From: Streptomyces sp. ML-6
Lineage (GTDB): Bacteria; Actinomycetota; Actinomycetes; Streptomycetales; Streptomycetaceae
NCBI RefSeq assembly: GCF_030116705.1
Contig: NZ_JAOTIK010000001.1
Location: 5,670,501 to 5,734,500 of the forward strand
DNA: 64,000 nucleotides
Direction: 5' to 3'
A program made the position numbers and the translations under genes. The notes beneath the pieces were generated by a model that saw nothing but the letters and a program-made list of their open reading frames with translations, had not been told where the DNA came from and searched no databases. This document shows, in pieces, positions 53,470 through 61,268 of the stretch; within the stretch, counting starts at the first letter, position 1; the number at the start of each line of letters is the position of its first letter.

Positions 53470-53879
53470 CGGGTCTGCACCCCGGGCTTCTTCGGGTCCA
53501 GGTCGACCGCGCCCAGGGCCTTGCGCTGGGCCTCGGCGGCCATTTCCAGGTCGCCGTTGAGGTAGGCGGTCGTGGCGTCGACCGCGCCGGTCAGCGACTT
53601 CCCGGCCCGGGCCGCGATGAACTTCAGGTCCCCGGTGGTGTGCTCGGCGAACTGCGACAGGGCCAGCGCGACCAGACCGCCCACGGCCTCCTCACCCTTG
53701 CCGTCCCCGCCACCCCCGCCACCGGCGCCGGCATCGGCACTGATCGTGCCCGCACTCGACGCCGCCGACGTCAGATGATCACCGTACGACGTCACATGCG
53801 TCTGAATCTTCGACGCCGTCTCACCCGTCGTCTTCAGCACACCCTGAATACCCTGCGGCTTCAGATCCCACCCAGTCAT
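53466..53879 (-). CDS. DUF6507-type T7SS helper protein
   Basis: A 137-residue protein starting [20 protein letters not shown]. It has a helical front, a glycine run ([12 protein letters not shown]) and a helical back half ([40 protein letters not shown]). I recall this as DUF6507 from Streptomyces. Size and helical content suggest a WXG100-like partner or chaperone for the toxin, whose ATG it overlaps (ATGA). A 26-codon relic of the same gene stands at the matching place before the second toxin. Confidence 0.75.
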   Translation of the reverse strand: MTGWDLKPQGIQGVLKTTGETASKIQTHVTSYGDHLTSAASSAGTISADAGAGGGGGGDGKGEEAVGGLVALALSQFAEHTTGDLKFIAARAGKSLTGAVDATTAYLNGDLEMAAEAQRKALGAVDLDPKKPGVQTR

Positions 53880-53949
53880 GCGCCTACCTCATGCTCCCCG
53901 TTGCCGTCCCGCCCCGGACCCGCCCACTGGAGCGGGTCTCCGGGGAGAG

Positions 53950-54261
53950 TCAGCCGATGTTGTCGACCGCGGCCTTGGCGCGCGTGATCGTGTGCTGCGC
54001 GGTGCCGTCGTTCTTCTCCAGCGTCGTCTTGAGCAGCTGGATGATGTTCTTGACCTCCTGCGAGGAACGGTTCCACCGCAGTTCCTTGCCGTGGTACTCG
54101 TCCGCCACGCCGTCGGCCGCGAAGTCCGCCATCGCCGCCTTGACCTGGCCGTCGCGCGCCGTGATGACCTCCTCCAGCCGCGCGATCACCACCTGGATGT
54201 TGCCCTGCGCGTCCGCGGACGCGCCCGTGTCGTACGCACGACGATCGGTGCCACCAGCCAT
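53950..54261 (-). CDS. ESAT-6-like helper protein
   Basis: A 103-residue helical protein from the ATG at 54261 (MAGGTDRRAYDTGASADAQG, NIQVVIARLEEVITARDGQV, YHGKELRWNRSSQEVKNIIQ). Size and two-helix hairpin pattern with the central Trp (ELRW) match ESAT-6/WXG100-type proteins, often annotated as pore-forming ESAT-6 family. Such proteins are secreted as dimers through T7SS and accompany effectors. It lies 20 bp after the WXG100 gene and 70 bp before the DUF6507 gene, on the same strand. The duplicated module at 61 kb lacks this gene. Confidence 0.8.
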   Translation of the reverse strand: MAGGTDRRAYDTGASADAQGNIQVVIARLEEVITARDGQVKAAMADFAADGVADEYHGKELRWNRSSQEVKNIIQLLKTTLEKNDGTAQHTITRAKAAVDNIG

Positions 54262-54281
54262 CAGAAACCCCAATCCCGTCG

Positions 54282-54614
54282 TCAGCGGGCGCCGAAGCGT
54301 GCCGCGTCGAAGTTCGCGGTCGACATCTGCTGCCGCGCGTTGTCGCCCTGCTCCTGGTCGCCCGAGCTGAACGCGGACTCCATCCCGGACTGACCGCCCA
54401 GGAGAGCCGCCAGCGAACCGTTCAGCGCCGCCGTGATCTCGTCCGACCGGTTCTTGAACGAGTCGAACGCCACCCGCCCCGAACCGTGGAACTTCCCCTC
54501 CAGCGGGGCCGCCGCCTGCAGCAGCTGACGGATCAGCAGCCCCAGGTCATCACTCGACCCACGAGACTTCGACGACAGAGTCGTCAGAACCTGCGCCCCC
54601 ATGTCGAACTTCAT
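54282..54614 (-). CDS. WXG100-like helper protein (copy A)
   Basis: A 110-residue protein starting MKFDMGAQVLTTLSSKSRGS. The helix-turn-helix form (LGLLIRQLLQAAAPLEGKFH, GSGRVAFDSFKNRSDEITAA) is typical of WXG100 proteins, with GSGR taking the WXG-turn position. Its C-terminal half is Gln/Asn-rich. It is identical in all 110 residues to the gene at 61269-61601. AGGGGGA precedes the ATG. It probably forms a heterodimer with the ESAT-6-like protein and is secreted with the toxin. Confidence 0.82.
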   Translation of the reverse strand: MKFDMGAQVLTTLSSKSRGSSDDLGLLIRQLLQAAAPLEGKFHGSGRVAFDSFKNRSDEITAALNGSLAALLGGQSGMESAFSSGDQEQGDNARQQMSTANFDAARFGAR

Positions 54615-54784
54615 TCGATCCCCCTGCCGAACTGAGCAAACAAATGTGCTGACCATCCCTATCAAGTCCGGGGGGAGCGAAGCAATCGAGGGTTCCCGGA
54701 CTGTGGACGGACTGTGACAGGAGCGTTGGGGACCGACGCGGGCAATCAGGTGTGAAAACGGAACACTTGACCGGGCGGCGGAGG

Positions 54785-54801
54785 GCCGAGGGCCCCTCGG
54801 C
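54785..54801. terminator. Short hairpin before the helper operon (copy A)
   Basis: CCGAGG (54786-54791) and CCTCGG (54795-54800) pair exactly, extended by G/C at the outside. It is conserved at the duplicate locus (61773-61787). It could end transcription from upstream immunity genes. Confidence 0.5.
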
Positions 54802-54914
54802 GCAAACGGGTCTCCCGAGAATCTCCGGACCTTCTTCACCCCGTGCACACGACCTGCGGGTGGCGCCCGTTCGACCGGGCACGGTGGCCGGTCAGGACCC
54901 GGCAAGGCGCTTCG

Positions 54915-55112
54915 TCAGCGACTCGATTCCGGTGCCATTTTGCCGTCGTCGGGGTCGTCGATGTCGATTCGTGTCACGTCGGGCATCAAGGAATCCGGAG
55001 TTCGTCGGTCGGAGGGGTGCTGGTGAACCTGCCGTGCAGGCTGTCCACCCCGGCACAGGCGCCCACCTGTCCCCTGGGGAAGGCGCCGAGTTCCTCGGCC
55101 TCCCTCCGCCTC
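54915..55112 (-). pseudogene. Decayed YwqJ-deaminase toxin end plus MORN immunity start
   Basis: Reading leftwards, EAEELGAFPRGQVGACAG joins directly to VDSLHGRFTSTPPTDELRIP and a stop. These match two separate parts of the toxin at 58415 (KEAKELGTFPRKQVGACVG and VDSLHGRFTGNPPTDELWIP); about 340 bp containing the deaminase active site is missing between them. The stop overlaps ATG at 54986 (TGATG) of a truncated MORN-like frame, MPDVTRIDIDDPDDGKMAPE, exactly as in the intact pair. This is a scar of a former toxin-immunity cassette. Confidence 0.82.
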
Positions 55113-55167
55113 CCGGACCATACGCCCCCTTCACCGGCCCCGGCCGTGTCACCGGCAGGCCGTCGGC

Positions 55168-55965
55168 TCATCGGCGCCCGGTGAGCTTCTCCACCGTCGA
55201 TTCGATGAAGGCGGCAGCCTCCCGCTCGGAGATCCGTACGTGGTCGATGTCGTTGTGTCCGAGTTCGTAGAGCCTGAGGCACTCCGTCGGCTCCCAGCGG
55301 AGATTACGGGTGAAGGACTCGTCGTGCGTCTCCGCCTCCCGGCCGACGAGACGCCGCCGCAGGATGCCGCGTGGGCTGCTGCGCGGACACCCCTCACTGA
55401 TCTTCGCGTAGTACGCGATCCTGCCCGCCGCTCCGGCATCGAGGGCGTCGAGCGTGCTCGGGGCCAGGGTGAGGAACGGCTCGGCGTTGAGGTTGGACTC
55501 GAAGTTCCCGTACGGGATCATCACTCCGTACAGGTCGATGAACTCCTCGATCGAGTAGCCGCCGCCCCGCTCGTACATGATCAGCAACGGCTCGTACGGG
55601 TCCGGCAGGTCCGGAAGAGCGACCCCGCCCCGCTCCCGCAGCGCGGCCCAGCGCACGGCACCCCGGCACGTCCTCGCCGTGGACGGTGTGCCGACGTGGT
55701 GCGCCACGTAGTCCTCCAGCTCGGACTCGACCTCCGGGTCCATCCGGAACGTCGGGTCGACGAACTCGGTGACGTCGAAGAAGGGCCACTTCTCCTCGGC
55801 GCCGTACGCCTGAGCCCACAGCGCCGCGCGACGCATGTACTCCCGCATCAGCAGGGCGCGGGAACGCGAGTGACTGCTGGCCGCGTCCCAGTCGCCGTAC
55901 CAGTCGACCGAACGCAACCGCTCCAGGGCCGCGCGTGGCAACCCAGTACCCACTTCAGACCCCAT
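55168..55965 (-). CDS. Putative immunity protein, 265-residue family (copy A)
   Basis: A 265-residue soluble protein. It shares most of its length with the gene at 57124: RRAALWAQAYGAEEKWPFFD, LPDLPDPYEPLLIMYERGGG, AYYAKISEGCPRSSPRGILR, FTRNLRWEPTECLRLYELGH, and the end EREAAAFIESTVEKLTGRR. No named family is recognised. Conserved charged and aromatic residues and its place among toxin and immunity genes suggest an immunity protein, perhaps for a toxin no longer present. The ATG at 55965 sits close to GAAGGG; a GTG at 55953 aligns better with the paralogue's start. Confidence 0.68.
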   Translation of the reverse strand: MGSEVGTGLPRAALERLRSVDWYGDWDAASSHSRSRALLMREYMRRAALWAQAYGAEEKWPFFDVTEFVDPTFRMDPEVESELEDYVAHHVGTPSTARTCRGAVRWAALRERGGVALPDLPDPYEPLLIMYERGGGYSIEEFIDLYGVMIPYGNFESNLNAEPFLTLAPSTLDALDAGAAGRIAYYAKISEGCPRSSPRGILRRRLVGREAETHDESFTRNLRWEPTECLRLYELGHNDIDHVRISEREAAAFIESTVEKLTGRR

Positions 55966-56054
55966 CCCTTCAGGCGCATCTCCTGACGAATAGCCTTCAC
56001 CACGTCGTCAATGTTGGACAAATCCTCGGCGAGCTGGACCTTCGGCGGTTCCAT
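55941..56054 (-). pseudogene. Possible gene fragment fused before copy A
   Basis: An ATG at 56054 opens MEPPKVQLAEDLSNIDDVVK and AIRQEMRLKGWGLKW, a helical, charged stretch that looks like a genuine protein start. It then runs out of frame into the beginning of the 265-residue gene. It may be the beginning of another immunity gene whose body was replaced. Evidence is weak. Confidence 0.35.
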
Positions 56055-56079
56055 CCCCCGGACGACGGTCCGCAACCGC

Positions 56080-56559
56080 TCAGACGAAGAAATCCTCTGC
56101 GTCGGGGTCGGGCACACCGGTCAGGAACCGGGAGAAGGCGTCCAGCGCGTTCTCTCCCAAGTAGTAGCCGCCGGTGTGATGGAGGTGGAAGAAGCGCTCC
56201 TTCTCGTCGGCCAGGAGAATTCCGTGCTCGGAGGACTCGTAACCGATGGGAAAAAGTTCTGTCCCGAGTCCGGACGCCAGCTCCCGGATGGCTTCTGCGT
56301 CGCCCTCGTGCCCGAGCGTCGGGCCCATGACCCAGGAGATGCCCTGCACGGTGGGGTGGGCCAGGTGCAGCAAGCCGTAGGCATGGATGATGCGCACCGC
56401 GGCCGGTACGGGCGTCAGGGGGATCCCTTGCCGCCGGGCGTCCTGCACCCGCACGCGGATGAGTTCGTCAGCGCGTTCCCCGATGTCACGGCCGGGGTAC
56501 CAGCCGTTCGTGACGAGCCAGTCGTGCACTTCGGGCATCAGCTTTCCAGGGCCCGTCAT
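56080..56559 (-). CDS. SUKH-3 family immunity protein
   Basis: A 159-residue protein: EVHDWLVTNGWYPGRDIGER at the start, VRIIHAYGLLHLAHPTVQGI in the middle, then LGTELFPIGYESSEHGILLA and FHLHHTGGYYLGENALDAFS. This follows the SUKH-3 pattern known from immunity proteins of polymorphic toxin systems. SUKH proteins neutralise various nuclease and deaminase toxins by direct binding. The ATG at 56559 has GGAAGG upstream. It is not next to a toxin in this window, so it may act as an orphan immunity gene against toxins of relatives. Confidence 0.8.
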   Translation of the reverse strand: MTGPGKLMPEVHDWLVTNGWYPGRDIGERADELIRVRVQDARRQGIPLTPVPAAVRIIHAYGLLHLAHPTVQGISWVMGPTLGHEGDAEAIRELASGLGTELFPIGYESSEHGILLADEKERFFHLHHTGGYYLGENALDAFSRFLTGVPDPDAEDFFV

Positions 56560-56582
56560 CGCCTTCCGTTCCATGCACCGCT

Positions 56583-56666
56583 CAGGTCGATGAACTCCTC
56601 GACGAAGAACCCGCCGCCCCGTTCGCACGGGGCCGGCAGTGGTTCGTAGGGATCCGGGAGATCCGG
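56583..56666 (-). pseudogene. 84-bp fragment of the 265-residue immunity family
   Basis: This stretch matches 57475-57558, inside the copy-B gene, at 80 of 84 positions by direct comparison. It encodes the same LPDLPDPYEPL-ERGGGFFVEEFID segment. It abuts the stop of the MORN gene at 56668 and the start region of the SUKH-3 gene, marking a recombination junction. Confidence 0.85.
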
Positions 56667-56667
56667 A

Positions 56668-57036
56668 TCAACCGCGCTCGGCGCGCCACTCCTTCGTCAG
56701 GTTGCCTTCTTCGTTCCACTCGGTGATCTCCAGCTGACGCAGTCCGTTCGCACTCATGAGTACGCGCGAGGCCAGCCTCCCGTTGGGGTGCCATGTCCTG
56801 GACTCGCCGACCGGGAATCCGCCCCGCAGTACTCCCTCGGCCCGCAGGGTTCCGTCCATGTACCACTCCTTGGAGGGACCGTCCTCGATCCCTTCCTTGT
56901 AAGTGACGAGACTGACGAGCGCACCCTGTTGGTATTCGACCACCTCGCCGGTGAAGCGTTCTCCTTGGTAGAAGACGACCTCACCTTCGTCCATTTCGAA
57001 TTCGGGGTCGTCGATGTCGATTCTGGGAAGTGTCAT
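56668..57036 (-). CDS. MORN-variant (YwqK-like) antitoxin/immunity protein (copy A)
   Basis: A 122-residue protein made of MORN-like beta-hairpin repeats (VVFYQGERFTGEVVEY, VTYKEGIEDGPSKEWYMDGT, LRAEGVLRGGFPVGESRTWH). It is paralogous to the gene at 58044. YwqK-family proteins neutralise YwqJ-type deaminases in Bacillus. No toxin directly precedes this copy. The ATG at 57036 (preceded by a GTG codon) has a weak ribosome site. Confidence 0.75.
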   Translation of the reverse strand: MTLPRIDIDDPEFEMDEGEVVFYQGERFTGEVVEYQQGALVSLVTYKEGIEDGPSKEWYMDGTLRAEGVLRGGFPVGESRTWHPNGRLASRVLMSANGLRQLEITEWNEEGNLTKEWRAERG

Positions 57037-57123
57037 CACGGAATCCAGTTCTCAGGTCCGGGCGGGTCCTTGAGGAAGCGCCCGAAGCTGCTGGACACGC
57101 CTTCCAGCCGCCCGGTACTCGGT

Positions 57124-57894
57124 TCATCGGGATCCGGTGAGCCTCTTCGTCGTCGACTCGATGAACGCGGCGGCTTCGATCTCGGTGATCGCGACGTGGT
57201 CGACCTCGTTGTGGCCGAGTTCGTACAGCCTGAGGTACTCGGTCGGCTCCCAGCGGAGGTTGCGCGTGAACACCTCGTCGTACGTCCGGCCGTCGTCGAC
57301 CCGGCGGCGGACAATGCCGCGCGGGCTGCTTCGCGGGTAGCCCTCGCTGATCTTCGCGTAGTACGTGATCTCGCCCTCGGCGTCCAGGGCGTCGAGAGTG
57401 GCCGGTGCGAGTGTGAGGAAGGGGCGGGCGGCGAGGTTGCTCTCCACCGTTCCGAGCCGGACCATCGCACCGCCCAGGTCGATGAACTCCTCGACGAAGA
57501 ACCCGCCGCCGCGTTCGTACAGGGCCAGCAGTGGTTCGTAGGGATCCGGGAGATCCGGCAGCGGGCCGGCCGGGCTCTCGGTACGGAGCACGGCCCAGCG
57601 GACAGCCGCCCGGCAGGTCGTCCTGACCGAGGAGGGGCCGACACCCCGCAGGACCTCGTCGAGCTCGGCGGCGATGCCGGCGGGGATCCGGACGGCGGCG
57701 TCGACATGCTCGGCCAGGTCGAAGAACGGCCAGGACCGCTCGGCGCCGCAGTGGTCCGCCCAGAGAGCCGCCCGGCGCAGATACTCCCGCATCAGGCATG
57801 CGCGGGAGTTCTCGTGGCGCCAGGCACCGCCCTCGTCGGACCAGTCGACGGCCCGCAATCGTCGGAGGACGGACCGAGACGGTTCGACGTTCAT
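57124..57894 (-). CDS. Putative immunity protein, 265-residue family (copy B)
   Basis: A 256-residue protein from ATG 57894 (GAGAGG upstream), beginning MNVEPSRSVLRRLRAVDWSD. It is a paralogue of the gene at 55168: REYLRRAALWADHCGAERSW, LPDLPDPYEPLLALYERGGG, TYYAKISEGYPRSSPRGIVR, FTRNLRWEPTEYLRLYELGH. No named family recognised. It sits immediately after the MORN gene of the deaminase cassette. An immunity role is inferred from context. Confidence 0.68.
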   Translation of the reverse strand: MNVEPSRSVLRRLRAVDWSDEGGAWRHENSRACLMREYLRRAALWADHCGAERSWPFFDLAEHVDAAVRIPAGIAAELDEVLRGVGPSSVRTTCRAAVRWAVLRTESPAGPLPDLPDPYEPLLALYERGGGFFVEEFIDLGGAMVRLGTVESNLAARPFLTLAPATLDALDAEGEITYYAKISEGYPRSSPRGIVRRRVDDGRTYDEVFTRNLRWEPTEYLRLYELGHNEVDHVAITEIEAAAFIESTTKRLTGSR

Positions 57895-58043
57895 TCGCGA
57901 TCCTCTCCGGGCCGGCGCCACTCCGCGGTCGGCGGGATGCTTCCCCCGGCTCGCATGCCGGTTCTTCGTCGGTCGGCCCCGGACAGTTCGCCAATCACCG
58001 GCGAACCGCCCCGGGTCGGCACCGCTCCGTTACTGGCGGGGTG

Positions 58044-58415
58044 TTACTTCTTGTCCGCGTGCCAGTTCTTCGTCGGTCGGCCCTCTTCGTCCCATCGACG
58101 TTCCGCCACCATGGTCATGCCGTTCTCGGAGAACTCCACCTCGGCGGCGAGCACACCGTTCGGATGCCATTCCCTGGACGTCCCGACCGGGAGCCCCGTG
58201 CGGGCCGTCGCCTCGGAGCGGAGCGTGCCGTCCTTGTACCACTCGCGACTGGGGCCGTGCTGCACCCCTTCCACGTAGGAGTCCAGGCTGACCAGGGCAT
58301 CGCCCAGGTGCTCCTCGACCTCGCCGGTGAAGAGTTCCCCCCGGTACAGCAGGCGCTGCCCCTGATCCATGTCGACTTCGGGGTCGTCGATGTCGATTCG
58401 TGTCACGTCGGGCAT
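58044..58415 (-). CDS. MORN-variant (YwqK-like) immunity protein of the deaminase toxin (copy B)
   Basis: A 123-residue MORN-repeat protein (LLYRGELFTGEVEEHLGDAL, YVEGVQHGPSREWYKDGTLR, GLPVGTSREWHPNG, MTMVAERRWDEEGRPTKNWH). Its ATG shares a base with the toxin's stop (TGATG at 58415-58417), so the two are coupled. In Bacillus subtilis the deaminase YwqJ is neutralised by the MORN-type protein YwqK, so the pairing here fits a cognate immunity protein. Confidence 0.85.
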   Translation of the reverse strand: MPDVTRIDIDDPEVDMDQGQRLLYRGELFTGEVEEHLGDALVSLDSYVEGVQHGPSREWYKDGTLRSEATARTGLPVGTSREWHPNGVLAAEVEFSENGMTMVAERRWDEEGRPTKNWHADKK

Positions 58416-61075
58416 CAGGGAATCCAGAGTTCGTCGGTCGGAGGATTGCCGGTGAACCTGCCGTGCAGGCTGTCCACGCCCTTCAGCATAGAGTCGCAGT
58501 TCGCGCAGAAAGCCGCAGGCCGCCCGGGGAGCTCGGTCTTCCTGTGCGACAGGTACGGGAACTCGATCGACGCGCGGAGTTCGGCGAGTGCCGCTTCATC
58601 CGTGGGCAATCCCAGCTTCTCCCGCTCCCAGAGCAGTTCGTTCACCGCCTTGACCTCGGCGTGACCGAGCGGGTGATCCGGCGCCGGCGGGGGGTCGCCG
58701 ATCGAGTTGTGCCTCGCCCCGATGGTCGGGTGGACCCGGTCGGCGGGGATGATGTTGTCGAACTTTCCGTTGATCCCTTCGAAGATCATGCCCGTGCGCA
58801 GGTCCATGACCGCTCCCACACAGGCGCCGACCTGCTTCCTGGGGAAGGTGCCGAGCTCCTTGGCCTCCTTGTACGCGGCGCTGCGCTGGAAGGAGAGATC
58901 CTTCAGGAAGTGCTCGAAATTGCGACCGTCGATGTGGGTGATCAGACCGTCCGCATCGCGTGTCAGGCGACTCTCCGGCAACTGGCCGAGGAACTTGTTG
59001 CCGGGACCGGGAGGCGGCATGGGGGTGTCCCCGATCTGGGTGATCGGGGCGGCTTCGCGCCGAGCGGCGTCGTCGGCGAGCGAACCACTGGGTTCCCGTA
59101 CGTCCCGGTCGGCGTGCGGCGCGCCCTCGTTCGTGTGGTCGTGGGGGGACGTCCCCTCGGGGTCGTGCCCGCCCGGACCGGACTCGTTGGGGTCACGGTC
59201 GCCATGGGGTGCACCGTCGTCGGACCCGCGGGGCGGGACACCCTCGTCCGCCCCGTGGTGCGCGCCGTCGTCGGCGTGACCGTTGGGGCCGTGGTCGCCG
59301 TCGCGGGGCGGGGTCGGGTCGTTGTGGTGCGGCGGGGTCGGGTCGTGAGGCCCACTCGGACCGTTGCTGTTGCCGTTGCCGCCGGGTCCGTCGTTGCCGC
59401 GTCCGCCGGTGGGGGGCTCGTGGCTGTTGGAGGGGCCGTGGCCGAGGTCGTCGGCGTGGCCGCCGGGAAGGTTGTCGCCGATCTGTCCGGTGGGGATGTC
59501 GTCGCCGATGCGGCCGAGGTCGCCGAGGCCGGTGGGGTCGCTGCCCAGGCGGATGACGTCGTCGCCGTTGCGGGCGCCGACACCGGCCAGGACGGGTTCC
59601 CGGACCGGGCTGTTGGTGTGCGGGGCGGGGTTGTCGGTGTCGGTGCGCGGGTTGCCGATGTCGGGGGAGCCCTCCTTGGGGGCGTCCTTGGCGTGCTGGA
59701 CGACGTCGCCGTTCTTGTCCAGGAGGTTGCCGTCGCGGTCGACGTACTGGATGGGGTCGTCGGCGGCGGTGGGGAGCTTGGTGGTGCCCTCGGGCAGCAC
59801 CGGGGCGTCGTCGGGGAACTTGACGTTCCCGTTCGGGAGTTCGATCCCGCCGTCGGGAACCTTGGCGCCGTCGGGGAGGTGGAAGGTGCCGTCGGGCAGC
59901 ATCGTCGACCCGTTGGGCAGGGTGATGGCGTTGTCGGGGAGGTTGGGGATGTCGATGGTGCCGATGCCCTTGAGGCCCTGGGTGATGTCGCCGATCTTGG
60001 AGAGGCCGGAGCCGGCGCCCTTGGCGATGTAGGTCATCGGGTCGATGAACTTGCCGGTCTTGCCGGCGACGGAGAGGGCCTTGGCGACGGCTCCGGCCTT
60101 GCCGGCGCCGGAGGCCGCGGTGCCGGCGCCGCCGGTGAAGACGGTGGTCAGGACGTTGAAGGTGACCGCGCCGGCGGCGCGGGCGGGGTTCTTGCCCCAT
60201 TGGTCCCAGGCGACCAGGGCCTTGCCGGTCTCCTTCATGGCGGTGCGTGAGTCGCGCAGCCAGGAGGGGAGTTTGTCGTCGGGCAGGGTCCAGAACAGGG
60301 CGCCGGCGCCGGGGACGGCGGTGATGACGAGGCCGGTGGCGAGCTGGGCCAGGCCCTTCCAGGCCTGTCCCATGGCTTCCCAGCCGCCGAAGCCGACGAG
60401 GGTGCCCAGGCCCTTGATGGTGCCCCAGACGCCGTCGACGATCAGGCCGTCCCAGACGAAGGACTTGACCCAGTGGCCGACCTCGTACCAGTGGTGTTTC
60501 TCCTCGACGGGGTCGCCCCAGGGGAGTTTGGCGTTCTTGAGGTCCTCGGCGTTGAAGCCGTACTGGTCCTTGCGTTCGGAGCCGTCCCCGGCGACCATCT
60601 GCGTCCCGCCGAACAGGGCGGTGATCTTGTTGTGGCAGGTGCGCTCCGCGGCCCAGAACGCGGCGACGGTCGCGGTGATGTCGTCACGGAGCTGGTTGTG
60701 CTCCTCGACCTTGTCCCCGTCGTACTCCCACTCGTCGTCGTCCTTGTTCTCGTTGACGAACGTCGCGGCGTCCGTCTTGAGCTGCGCGAGTTTGGTGACC
60801 AGGGGGCGGATCTCGGTGGCGTAGTCGGACAGGGAGGCGGCGACCTTCTCGAGGTCGTCGGCGAAGGCGTCGGCCCGGTCCCTGACGGGTTTCGTCGAGG
60901 CGAACAGCTGCTCGGCCTCGGGGGCCTTGTAGTAGGCGGACAGGGCCTGGAACTGGGTGTGGACGGAGGAGCCGGTCTCGCGGATGTGGCCGGCGTCCTT
61001 CGTCAGGGACGCGTGGTCCTTCTCCAGCCGGCCCAGATCACCGGTGTACTGCGGGATCGCCTCGGGCTTGATCAT
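58415..61075 (-). CDS. T7SS polymorphic toxin with C-terminal YwqJ-like deaminase
   Basis: An 886-residue effector. Residues 1-378 differ from the ART toxin at only 8 positions by direct comparison. A linker (380-700) has LPDG/LPNG repeats and Gly/His/Asp-rich text. The C-terminal domain shows a zinc-deaminase pattern: GTFPRKQVGACVGAVMDLRT, HPLGHAEVKAVNELL (HAE) and PAAFCANCDSML (CxxC). This matches the YwqJ clade of nucleic-acid or nucleotide deaminases. It is exported by T7SS and should act inside competing cells. The upstream helper relic overlaps its ATG, and the MORN immunity gene overlaps its stop. Confidence 0.9.
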   Translation of the reverse strand: MIKPEAIPQYTGDLGRLEKDHASLTKDAGHIRETGSSVHTQFQALSAYYKAPEAEQLFASTKPVRDRADAFADDLEKVAASLSDYATEIRPLVTKLAQLKTDAATFVNENKDDDEWEYDGDKVEEHNQLRDDITATVAAFWAAERTCHNKITALFGGTQMVAGDGSERKDQYGFNAEDLKNAKLPWGDPVEEKHHWYEVGHWVKSFVWDGLIVDGVWGTIKGLGTLVGFGGWEAMGQAWKGLAQLATGLVITAVPGAGALFWTLPDDKLPSWLRDSRTAMKETGKALVAWDQWGKNPARAAGAVTFNVLTTVFTGGAGTAASGAGKAGAVAKALSVAGKTGKFIDPMTYIAKGAGSGLSKIGDITQGLKGIGTIDIPNLPDNAITLPNGSTMLPDGTFHLPDGAKVPDGGIELPNGNVKFPDDAPVLPEGTTKLPTAADDPIQYVDRDGNLLDKNGDVVQHAKDAPKEGSPDIGNPRTDTDNPAPHTNSPVREPVLAGVGARNGDDVIRLGSDPTGLGDLGRIGDDIPTGQIGDNLPGGHADDLGHGPSNSHEPPTGGRGNDGPGGNGNSNGPSGPHDPTPPHHNDPTPPRDGDHGPNGHADDGAHHGADEGVPPRGSDDGAPHGDRDPNESGPGGHDPEGTSPHDHTNEGAPHADRDVREPSGSLADDAARREAAPITQIGDTPMPPPGPGNKFLGQLPESRLTRDADGLITHIDGRNFEHFLKDLSFQRSAAYKEAKELGTFPRKQVGACVGAVMDLRTGMIFEGINGKFDNIIPADRVHPTIGARHNSIGDPPPAPDHPLGHAEVKAVNELLWEREKLGLPTDEAALAELRASIEFPYLSHRKTELPGRPAAFCANCDSMLKGVDSLHGRFTGNPPTDELWIP

Positions 61076-61152
61076 CGGGTCTGCACCCCGGCCTTCTCAG
61101 CCTTCAGTACGTCCCGGACACCCCGTGTCTTCGGGCTCCGCCCAGTCACCAT
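61072..61152 (-). pseudogene. 26-codon relic of the DUF6507-type helper gene
   Basis: The frame MVTGRSPKTRGVRDVLK-AEKAGVQTR keeps the first 16 or so codons and the last 7 of the DUF6507 gene ([16 protein letters not shown] and KKPGVQTR), with everything between removed. It keeps the same ATGA overlap with the downstream toxin start, so it may still couple translation of the toxin. Confidence 0.75.
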
Positions 61153-61268
61153 GACACCCCCGTGAAACAGCCAGCCGCACCGGCCGGACAAACCTTGGTC
61201 AGGAAGAGACAGAGAAGAAAGCAGAAAGAGAACGGCCGAAGGGAACCGGGCGAGGAGTCCCGCCGTCG

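Larger units (their letters stand above)
54615..55167. other. Promoter region and toxin scar upstream of copy A
   Basis: From 54615 to about 54840 the sequence is duplicated, with scattered differences, at 61602-61830. It should hold the promoter of the helper operon, including a hairpin CCGAGG-GCC-CCTCGG (54786-54800; counterpart 61773-61787). From 54915 to about 55112 lies a decayed deaminase toxin and immunity gene start (separate entry). I see no intact gene. Confidence 0.65.
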
